Under the pieces are notes generated by a model that was not told where the DNA came from, made no database searches, and saw only the letters and a program-made list of their open reading frames with translations. A stretch of DNA of 11,519 nucleotides from NCBI GenBank assembly GCA_902478885.1, contig CABSMS010000068.1, forward strand, positions 1-11,519, given 5' to 3'. This stretch comes from an uncultured Collinsella sp. GTDB lineage: Bacteria > Actinomycetota > Coriobacteriia > Coriobacteriales > Coriobacteriaceae. Position 1 is the first letter of the stretch, and every line of letters begins with the position of its first letter. The position numbers and the translations under genes are program-made. Of the stretch, positions 6,077-11,519 are shown piece after piece.

Positions 6077-8842
6077 CTACTCGGCGCTCTTGAGGGCGCC
6101 GACCATGTCGATCTTGTTGAGCGTTCGGTTGGTGACGAGGTTGACGATAAACGTAAAGACAAAGGAAAGCACTACGGCGAGCACATAACTCAGCGGCTCG
6201 ACCTCAACGTCAAAGTAGAGCGACGGCATCTGCAGAATGTACGTAAAGCTCTCGGCCAGCAGGCTACCCAGCGGCACGCCCAGCGCGGCGCCAATCGCCG
6301 TGAGGATCAACGTCTCCTTGTTGACGTAGTGGTGCACCTCGCCACGGCGGAAGCCCAGCACCTTGATGGTCGCCAGCTCGCGCTCGCGCTCGGAGATGTT
6401 GGTGTTGGACAGCGTAAACACCACCACAAACGACAGGCACGCCGCCATAAAGGTCACAAGTACCACGACGGAATTGATGATAGTGAAGTTCGCCTCATAA
6501 TTTTCCCAATGCTCGGCCGTGCTCGAGATGGTGAGCCAACCGTCGCTCTTAAGCTTCTTGCTAAACGCAATCTGGTCAGAAGATGAGCCCTTAAGCAGCG
6601 CAAAGATGCCGTTAAGACGCGCGCTTCGGTCGAACGCGCGCTCATAGGTGCTCTGCGTCATATAGAGCGTGTTGCCCAGATAGTTGAGCGAAATGTCGCT
6701 AACCTTGACCTTGGCGACGTTGAGCGACGAATCCTGGACGTGCGCTGTGTCGCCCGGCTGAATCCCCAGCACCAGTTGCGAGCTCTTGCTCAAGTACACG
6801 TCCCCGTCACGCAAGGCGAGCGGTTCTTTGGACTCATCCTCCAGGCGCACGTAGTCACCCAAGTCACCCGTGCGGTCGTCGGGAATCACAATGAGCTGTA
6901 CGGTCTCGCTCTTGCCGCCAAACGTAAAAGTGACGTTGTCGGTCATGATCGGCAGCGTCGAAGTCACGGTCACGTCGGAATCCTTGGCCGCGCTTCGCTC
7001 GTCGAGCGCCGCGCACGTCTGCGTAAAGTCATCGGGATTGGCAACCGCCAGCAGGTCATAGCGCGTGATATGCCCGTACTGTTTGGGCGAAAGCGCCACC
7101 GACGTATCGCGGATGCCCATGCCGCAGATCACGAGCGCCGTGCAGCCGGCGATACCGAAGATGGTCATAAGGGCACGCTTTTTGTAGCGGAACAGGTTAC
7201 GCGCTGCCACCTTGTTCAAAAAGCCCATGCGGTGCCAGATAAAGCCGATGCGCTCAAGCAAGATGCGCGAGCCGGCACGCGGCGCCTTGGGGCGCATGAG
7301 CGAAGCCGGCGTCTCGGCCATCTCGTGGCGGCAGGCGATAATCGTGGCGCCCACCACGCCCACGGCAAACAGCGCAACCGACACGAGCGACGACACGATG
7401 TCGTACGAAAGCAGCATCTGGGGCAGAGAGTACATGTCATCGAACACCGTAAACAGGAACAGCGGCAGCCCCACAAAGCCGATGATGTTGCCGAGCACGC
7501 CGCCGATCAGACAAGCCCACAGCGCATAGTCCACGTATTTGGACAGGATACGTCCGCGCGAATAGCCGAGCGCCTTGTACAGGCCAATGAGCGTGCGCTC
7601 CTCCTCGACCATACGTGTGGCGGTGGTAAGGCTGATGAGCACGGCGACGATAAAGAAGATGAACGGGAACACCGTGGCGATGGCCTCAATTGACGAGCTA
7701 TCGCTTTCCACGCTCGAGTAGCTTGCGATATTGCCGCGGTCCTGGATGTACCAGGTGCATTCGCCTAGGTCGGAAAGCTCGGCGCGGGCATCGGCAAAAT
7801 GCTGGTCGGCGGCGGCGCGGCGCTGGTCCAGGTCGGCTTGCGCCTGCACACGCTCCTCGCTGCCCTCTGTCATGCGGTTGATGTTATCCTGCTCGATCCC
7901 AAAGAGCATGGCGGCCTGGCGCTCGGCCGCATCCAAGCTTGCCGGCGTGTCGACCGTCAGCTCCTGAGCGCGCGCCTTCTCACGCTCCTCGCGGATCTTC
8001 TCGATATTGCCCTTGGCCTCATTAATCTTTGCCGCGTAGGCATCCGAATAGGAGTTGAGGCTCTTGGCCCCCTCGACGATCACGTGGACCGCGGAGTAGG
8101 AAGAAGATGCCGCGGCATCCTCGCTCACATAGAACTTATAGTCCGCAGTCGAAGCAGCGCGAAAGGCGTTGACGGTCGAGTCGGAGCTCACATCAGTAGG
8201 ATCGAGAACCTCGGCCGTAATGGTGTAATCGCCCGCAGCAAACTGGTCCTTGGCGCTTTGGTTCGACGAGCTCGCATCATTGGCGGCAAAACTCACCGTA
8301 TCGCCGAGCTTTTTGCCCGAAGCCTTCAGGAATTTCGAAGTCACCGCGACCTCGCCGGCGCTCTCGGGCAAATCGCCGCTCACCAGCACCGGTTGATCGA
8401 TATTCTCTTTGGAAAGGCTCTGCACGACTACGCGCTCGCGCGTGGTACCAACGGCGGTATAGGCAGTCTCGGTATAGATGCCCTCGGCCGTCTCGACGCC
8501 ATCGACCTCTTGGATCGCAGCAAGATCGTCGCGCGTAAGACCATAGGTCGACTGCACGTTGATGTCATAAACATTCTGCTGGTCAAAGTAAGCGTCGACC
8601 GAATCGCACAGATCCTCGCAACCCGCCTTAAGACCGCACATCACACTCACGCCGAGCGCGGTGATGACCACGATGGACAAGAAGCGCTTAAGACTGCCTC
8701 GGATTGTGCGGTAGATGCCACGGCGAAACACCGCCGGCACCATATCGTTTGAGCTTTGGGCAGTGCGGTAGGTCGTAAAATCCTGCTCGCGCTCCGTGTT
8801 CTGCGCGTCGCGGCGTAGGCTGTTTTGGCGATCCTGATTCAT
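6077..8842 (-). CDS. ABC transporter permease with two FtsX domains
   Basis: Membrane subunit of an exporter-type ABC system of the FtsX/MacB superfamily. The 921-residue protein has an N-terminal membrane helix (about 54-71), then a large extracellular part with a coiled coil of roughly 80 residues (about 270-358). The first FtsX domain follows, with helices at about 386-406, 440-465 and 484-505 and the cytoplasmic motif EEERTLIGLYKALGYS. Next come a helix at 555-576, a second extracellular domain (about 580-785), and the second FtsX domain with helices at 788-811, 844-864 and 884-905 and the motif ERERELATIKVLGFR. I chose ATG 8842, five bases after the ATPase stop codon; a GTG at 8854 would add four residues and overlap it. 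It is translationally coupled to the ATPase gene, and repeat copy 2 ends the operon. The substrate is unknown; relatives move lipids, peptides or antibiotics. Confidence 0.92.
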   Translation of the reverse strand: MNQDRQNSLRRDAQNTEREQDFTTYRTAQSSNDMVPAVFRRGIYRTIRGSLKRFLSIVVITALGVSVMCGLKAGCEDLCDSVDAYFDQQNVYDINVQSTYGLTRDDLAAIQEVDGVETAEGIYTETAYTAVGTTRERVVVQSLSKENIDQPVLVSGDLPESAGEVAVTSKFLKASGKKLGDTVSFAANDASSSNQSAKDQFAAGDYTITAEVLDPTDVSSDSTVNAFRAASTADYKFYVSEDAAASSSYSAVHVIVEGAKSLNSYSDAYAAKINEAKGNIEKIREEREKARAQELTVDTPASLDAAERQAAMLFGIEQDNINRMTEGSEERVQAQADLDQRRAAADQHFADARAELSDLGECTWYIQDRGNIASYSSVESDSSSIEAIATVFPFIFFIVAVLISLTTATRMVEEERTLIGLYKALGYSRGRILSKYVDYALWACLIGGVLGNIIGFVGLPLFLFTVFDDMYSLPQMLLSYDIVSSLVSVALFAVGVVGATIIACRHEMAETPASLMRPKAPRAGSRILLERIGFIWHRMGFLNKVAARNLFRYKKRALMTIFGIAGCTALVICGMGIRDTSVALSPKQYGHITRYDLLAVANPDDFTQTCAALDERSAAKDSDVTVTSTLPIMTDNVTFTFGGKSETVQLIVIPDDRTGDLGDYVRLEDESKEPLALRDGDVYLSKSSQLVLGIQPGDTAHVQDSSLNVAKVKVSDISLNYLGNTLYMTQSTYERAFDRSARLNGIFALLKGSSSDQIAFSKKLKSDGWLTISSTAEHWENYEANFTIINSVVVLVTFMAACLSFVVVFTLSNTNISERERELATIKVLGFRRGEVHHYVNKETLILTAIGAALGVPLGSLLAESFTYILQMPSLYFDVEVEPLSYVLAVVLSFVFTFIVNLVTNRTLNKIDMVGALKSAE

Positions 8843-8847
8843 GGGCA

Positions 8848-9549
8848 CTACCACTCGATTGTCTCGATCGGCACGGGATTTTGCTGGACCGTCTCGCTCT
8901 CCACGCGACCACTCTTAAAGCGGATCAGGCGATCGGCCATGGGCGCGAGCGCGGAGTTGTGCGTGATGATGATGACCGTAATGCCCTGCTTGCGGCAGGT
9001 ATCCTGCAGCAGCTGCAAGATCTGCTTGCCGGTTTTATAGTCGAGTGCGCCCGTGGGCTCGTCGCACAGGAGCAACTTGGGGTTTTTGGCCAGCGCGCGG
9101 GCGATGGACACACGCTGCTGCTCGCCGCCCGAAAGCTGCGCCGGAAAGTTAGCAAGACGGTCGCCCAGGCCAACCTGACGAAGCGTTTGCTCGGCATCGA
9201 GCGAATCGGGGCAAATCTGCGCCGCAAGCTCGACATTTTCGAGCGCCGTCAGGTTGGGGACCAGATTGTAGAACTGGAAGACAAAGCCGACGTCGGCACG
9301 GCGGTATTCCACGAGCTGTGCCTCGTTGGCGGAGCTCACGTCGCGCCCGTCCACCGTCACAGTGCCGGAGGTTACCGTATCCATGCCACCCAGGATGTTG
9401 AGCGCCGTAGTCTTGCCGGCACCCGAGGCGCCCAGGATAATGGCGAGCTCGCCGCGCTCAACGGTAAAGCTCGCGCCGTCGAGCGCGTGAATGCGGGCAT
9501 CGCCCTCGCCGTACGCCTTGATGACGTCTTTGAATTCGATATAAGCCAT
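8848..9549 (-). CDS. ABC transporter ATP-binding protein (LolD/MacB type)
   Basis: Cytoplasmic ATPase that drives the FtsX permease encoded immediately downstream. The 233-residue protein has every motif in order: Walker A GASGAGKT (40-47), Q-loop Gln92, signature LSGGEQ (139-144), Walker B LLLCDEP (159-165), D-loop ALD (168-170) and H-loop His197. LSGGEQQRVSIARAL and CDEPTGALD are typical of the LolD/MacB/FtsE branch. ATG 9549 is the start. The ribosome site is weak (GGGA about nine bases upstream), so expression may be low. It is the first gene of a two-gene minus-strand operon. Its promoter must lie in 9550-9819, shared with the divergent GyrI-like gene, and I could not pick it out with confidence. 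Confidence 0.95.
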   Translation of the reverse strand: MAYIEFKDVIKAYGEGDARIHALDGASFTVERGELAIILGASGAGKTTALNILGGMDTVTSGTVTVDGRDVSSANEAQLVEYRRADVGFVFQFYNLVPNLTALENVELAAQICPDSLDAEQTLRQVGLGDRLANFPAQLSGGEQQRVSIARALAKNPKLLLCDEPTGALDYKTGKQILQLLQDTCRKQGITVIIITHNSALAPMADRLIRFKSGRVESETVQQNPVPIETIEW

Positions 9550-9602
9550 CGATTAATTCCCATCTGGTCGGATAACTCTTTAGTATTACCCATTTCACGC
9601 CG

Positions 9603-9649
9603 ACCAAAAAGGGACAGGTTCATTTTGGCAGGTTTTATATGGGGAAACG
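9603..9649 (+). repeat. dispersed terminator-like repeat, copy 3 (inverted, orphan)
   Basis: Read on the plus strand this matches the minus-strand reading of copies 1 and 2: CCAAAAAGGGACAGGTT, then ATTTTGGCAGGTTTTAT. The outer stem has decayed, leaving CCAAAA (9604-9609) with TTTTGG (9623-9628). Unlike the other copies it is not behind a gene: it lies between two divergent 5' ends. That is more like an inserted dispersed element than a dedicated terminator, although it could still stop plus-strand read-through. Confidence 0.65.
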
Positions 9650-9749
9650 GGGAGCGCAGGCAAGCGCCGGGAAGGCAGAGAAATCATCGACGGGGTCAGG
9701 CCGACCGCCAAACACAACGCACGCATCTCTATCTGTCAGCAAAATCATT

Positions 9750-9763
9750 CGAACAGCTGTTCG
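9750..9763. promoter_or_regulatory. LexA (SOS) box
   Basis: CGAACAGCTGTTCG is a perfect 14-bp palindrome that fits the Gram-positive/actinobacterial LexA consensus CGAACNNNNGTTCG; with flanks, 15 of 16 bases fit TCGAACNNNNGTTCGA. It overlaps the expected -35 region of the GyrI-like promoter and ends nine bases before the -10, so bound LexA would block transcription until DNA damage. Confidence 0.82.
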
Positions 9764-9767
9764 TTTC

Positions 9768-9778
9768 TATGATATGAT
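9768..9778 (+). promoter_or_regulatory. -10 region of the GyrI-like gene promoter
   Basis: TATGATATGAT contains two overlapping TATGAT hexamers, each 5 of 6 to consensus. A -35 at CGAACA (9750-9755) would lie 17 bases upstream of the second hexamer and inside the LexA box. Transcription would start near 9785, giving a leader of about 35 bases. Confidence 0.55.
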
Positions 9779-9819
9779 TCCGTTATCTAAGCAGGCCAAT
9801 ACGCAGAAAGGCGGCCAAC

Positions 9820-10458
9820 ATGGCGTTCGACTTTAAGAAGGAATGCAAGGAGCTCTACAAACCTGCAAGCAAGCCGAGCATCGTAACTGTCCCGCCTATG
9901 AGCTACGTTGCCGTTCGCGGAAAGGGCGACCCAAATACCGAAGGTGGCGAGTATCAAAACGCCCTGCCGCTGCTTTACGGCATCGCCTATACCGTCAAGA
10001 TGTCGAAGAAAGGCTCAAGGAGTATCAAGGGCTATTTCGACTTTGCGGTACCGCCGCTCGAGGGTTTCTGGTGGCAAGACTCCCCGAGCGGCGACATCGA
10101 TTATGTACGCAAGGACGATTTCAACTTTATCTCGTGCATTCGCCTGCCCGATTTCGTCACCCGAGATGACTTTGACTGGGCAGTCGCGGAAGCCACGACC
10201 AAAAAGAAACTTGACTTTTCTGCCGTCGAGCTGCTTAAAGTTGACGAGGGCCTCTGCGTTCAATGCATGCACACCGGGCCCTACGACAACGAACCGGCGA
10301 CCGTAGGCGCTATGAATGAATACACGACCGAGCAGGGCTATGTCCCCGACTTCTCAGACACCCGTTTCCATCACGAAATCTATCTCTCCGATCCACGCAA
10401 ATGTGCACCGGAGAAACTTAAGACTGTGGTTCGTCATCCTATCAAGCGCGCTGAATAG
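9820..10458 (+). CDS. GyrI-like domain protein (COG4832 type), SOS-controlled
   Basis: A 212-residue protein of the GyrI-like small-molecule-binding family. Typical marks are the N-terminal PSIVTVPPMSYVAVRGKGDP, a YGIAYTVK segment, an aromatic EGFWWQD motif (about 81-87), MHTGPYDNEPAT (150-161), HEIYLSDPR (about 187-195) and a final KTVVRHPIK-like tail. Family knowledge: E. coli SbmC/GyrI is LexA-regulated and protects DNA gyrase, and some GyrI-like proteins hydrolyse cyclopropanoid DNA alkylators such as yatakemycin. The perfect LexA box in the promoter fits a role in response to DNA damage, but the activity is inferred. The ATG start has AAAGGCGG eight bases upstream. It is divergent from the ABC operon and followed by a short terminator, and it stands alone as a transcription unit. 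Confidence 0.88.
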   Translation: MAFDFKKECKELYKPASKPSIVTVPPMSYVAVRGKGDPNTEGGEYQNALPLLYGIAYTVKMSKKGSRSIKGYFDFAVPPLEGFWWQDSPSGDIDYVRKDDFNFISCIRLPDFVTRDDFDWAVAEATTKKKLDFSAVELLKVDEGLCVQCMHTGPYDNEPATVGAMNEYTTEQGYVPDFSDTRFHHEIYLSDPRKCAPEKLKTVVRHPIKRAE

Positions 10459-10488
10459 CGTGGAGCGTCATCTCACGCGCTAGGTTTT
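10456..10488 (+). terminator. weak intrinsic terminator after the GyrI-like gene
   Basis: TAGCGTG (10456-10462) pairs with CACGCGCTA (10474-10482) with a two-base bulge, followed by GGTTTT. The stem overlaps the stop codon of the gene. Confidence 0.5.
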
Positions 10489-10531
10489 AAGCCAGCCAAC
10501 CAGCCGCCTCCTAGGCCGTCCGGTAATTATC

Positions 10532-10558
10532 TTGACGCGGCCCGTCGCATCTTATAAG
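10532..10558 (+). promoter_or_regulatory. promoter of the Abi leader RNA
   Basis: TTGACG (10532-10537) and TATAAG (10553-10558) each match consensus at 5 of 6 positions; the spacer of 15 bases is short. A start near 10565 would begin the transcript just before the leader structure. Confidence 0.5.
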
Positions 10559-10564
10559 TTTGTT

Positions 10565-10627
10565 TTGCTAAAGCTGGAAAGCCTCTCAACGATGCGCAAC
10601 TCCAGCTCTTTTTCTATCAAGAGGCTT
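10565..10627 (+). ncRNA. abiF-like structured leader RNA
   Basis: Two stems cross each other. AGCTGGA (10572-10578) pairs with TCCAGCT (10601-10607) and is followed by CTTTTTC, a terminator-like T-run. AAGCCTCT (10579-10586) pairs with AGAGGCTT (10620-10627), which contains the AGAGG ribosome site of the Abi fragment. The order left-left-right-right makes a pseudoknot, or a pair of alternative folds, that could hide the start site. A conserved RNA motif named abiF is known directly upstream of Abi_2-family genes, and position and layout match that pattern. I identify it by context and structure, not by a model search. A 63-base span is a minimum. Confidence 0.55.
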
Positions 10628-10629
10628 AA

Positions 10630-10803
10630 ATGAAATACCGGAAGTCGCGGATATCCATCAACGAACAAATAGCACTATTGACAGAATACAGGGGTCTTAA
10701 GTGCTCTGATCAAAGCGAACTCGAGCGAGCTTTGGTCGAAGTCGGCTACTACAGGCAAAGTACTCGAGCGTTACTCCTCGTACGCACCCTCGAGCCGAAG
10801 TAG
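10630..10803 (+). pseudogene. truncated AbiD/AbiF-type (Abi_2) abortive-infection gene, N-terminal fragment
   Basis: The 57-codon frame starts at ATG 10630 with AGAGG five bases upstream. Residues 1-42 match the start of Abi_2 proteins: MKYRKSRISINEQIALL, then RGL, then an acidic/charged helix, then GYYR. In the family GYYR runs on into LSGYW and a HEPN-type RNase domain of about 250 more residues. Here the match stops at about base 10755, and the frame reads 15 unrelated codons into the antisense of the alkyltransferase end before TAG at 10801. The catalytic C-terminus is absent, so the fragment cannot be an active nuclease. The promoter, leader RNA and ribosome site all survive, so a short peptide and the RNA may still be made. 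The lower GC content than the neighbours fits an acquired defence gene that later decayed. Confidence 0.75.
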
Positions 10804-11349
10804 CCACTCCTTGCGATCGAGCCCGCCGGCATATCCGTTGAGCGAACCATCGGCCGCCACCACGCGATGGCACGGCACGATAATCGAAACAGGGTTGCGA
10901 GCGACCGCAGCCCCCACCGCACGGGGGGACACAACGGGCGCCTCGTTTCCCGGTACACGATGGCGGGCGGCGACACGAGCCGCAATTTCGCCATAAGTGG
11001 CGACCTCGCCACGCGGGATAGAAAGCAGCTCAAACCAGACCTCGCGCTGAAACGACGTACCAATCATATGCAACGGCGGCGTAAACCGAGGTTCCTGCCC
11101 TGCAAAATAAGCATTCAACCAAGCCCAAGAACGCTCAAGCACCGAAGAAGCCGCGCCATTTGCCGGACTCCCCGAAGACATCCCACCGGTACCAGAAACC
11201 GCGTCGGCGCCTTCAACATGTTCGGAGTCTTCCCGTAGAAGCGTGGAGCCAAAATGCTCCTGCCCCTCAAACCAAAGTCCCGTCAGACCGCGGCCATCAG
11301 CGGCAAGCAGAATCTCGCCCAAAGGCGAAGCAAACGTCGTCGTGACCAC
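10771..11349 (-). CDS. ogt: methylated-DNA--protein-cysteine S-methyltransferase
   Basis: Suicide repair enzyme that moves the alkyl group from O6-alkylguanine (and O4-alkylthymine) in DNA to its own cysteine. The 192-residue protein has the N-terminal strand FASPLGEILLAAD, the helix-turn-helix domain starting GTSFQREVWFELL (97-109), YGEIA (119-123), the Arg finger in SPRAVGAAVARNP (141-153), and the active site PCHRV with Cys160, then NGYAGG (171-176). Two insertions are unusual: a Gly/Ser-rich stretch at about 40-69 that links the domains, and about ten extra residues (130-140) before the Arg finger. The start is GTG 11349 with AAAGGAG six bases upstream. TATTAT (complement of 11377-11382) is a likely -10. 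No LexA box is seen in the 132 bases of genomic sequence upstream. Its 3' end meets the truncated Abi gene tail to tail, and I see no terminator there. Confidence 0.95.
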   Translation of the reverse strand: MVTTTFASPLGEILLAADGRGLTGLWFEGQEHFGSTLLREDSEHVEGADAVSGTGGMSSGSPANGAASSVLERSWAWLNAYFAGQEPRFTPPLHMIGTSFQREVWFELLSIPRGEVATYGEIAARVAARHRVPGNEAPVVSPRAVGAAVARNPVSIIVPCHRVVAADGSLNGYAGGLDRKEWLLRLEGAYEE

Positions 11350-11481
11350 CAGCGGCTCCTTTCAAAACTCCGCACCATAATACCGCGAATTGTGCAGACA
11401 ACCCCAATCGACCCCAAAGTCACCCAAGGCAGCAGGCGCGACGCGCCGCAGCTGCCGGCCGCGCCCCCACAGTCCCCAAGG

Positions 11482-11519
11482 CTGTCTCTTATACACATCT
11501 GACGCTGCCGACGAATAGC
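11482..11519 (+). other. Nextera (Tn5) sequencing adapter, artificial sequence
   Basis: CTGTCTCTTATACACATCT (11482-11500) is the 19-bp Tn5 mosaic end, and GACGCTGCCGACGA (11501-11514) is the read-2 Nextera adapter that follows it in library molecules. The last five bases, ATAGC, would be the start of the i5 index. This is not genomic DNA. Any open frame crossing it, giving ends such as MCIRDS or SLIHI, is an artefact. Confidence 0.98.

Noticed and set aside
11435..11447. Palindrome GGCGCGACGCGCC upstream of ogt
   Set aside because: Short GC-only palindromes are expected by chance at this composition, and it lies at the contig edge with no context to interpret it.
11254..11502. Open frames running into the contig end on both strands
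   Set aside because: They read into the Nextera adapter; the SLIHI and MCIRDS ends are known adapter translations.

Overview
The window looks like chromosomal DNA from a GC-rich gut actinobacterium of the class Coriobacteriia, most likely Collinsella. This rests on base composition, codon use, the mix of genes, the actinobacterial-type LexA box and the palindromic intergenic repeats. It is an impression, not proof. The window is a contig edge: bases 11482-11519 are Illumina Nextera adapter, so genomic sequence ends at about 11481.

Layout. At 2-903 (+) is a D-2-hydroxyacid dehydrogenase, cut by the window start and broken by an apparent one-base deletion. It converges with an M18 aminopeptidase at 1210-2595 (-). 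The gap between them holds a two-unit palindromic repeat, an intrinsic terminator and one copy of a dispersed terminator-like repeat. Divergent from the peptidase is a membrane-anchored linear-amide (choloylglycine-type) hydrolase at 2757-3842 (+), followed by a phosphofructokinase at 3982-5061 (+) behind a dyad and an extended -10 promoter. From 5062 to 5639 there is no gene but three long nested inverted repeats in a row. A 106-residue conserved hypothetical gene follows at 5640-5960 (+). It converges with a two-gene ABC exporter operon on the minus strand: ATPase 8848-9549, then double-FtsX permease 6077-8842.

Right end. This is the most interesting part and carries a DNA-damage and defence theme. 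A GyrI-like gene (9820-10458, +) has a perfect LexA/SOS box in its promoter. An O6-alkylguanine-DNA alkyltransferase (10771-11349, -) faces it. Between them is a remnant of an abortive-infection (AbiD/AbiF, Abi_2) gene. It keeps its promoter, a structured leader resembling the abiF RNA, a Shine-Dalgarno site and about 42 N-terminal codons, and is then cut off next to the alkyltransferase stop codon.

How the genes work together. The ABC pair is one transporter operon. GyrI-like and Ogt could both act against DNA-alkylating agents, one on the reagent and one on the lesion. The remaining genes are housekeeping or peripheral metabolism with no evident common pathway.
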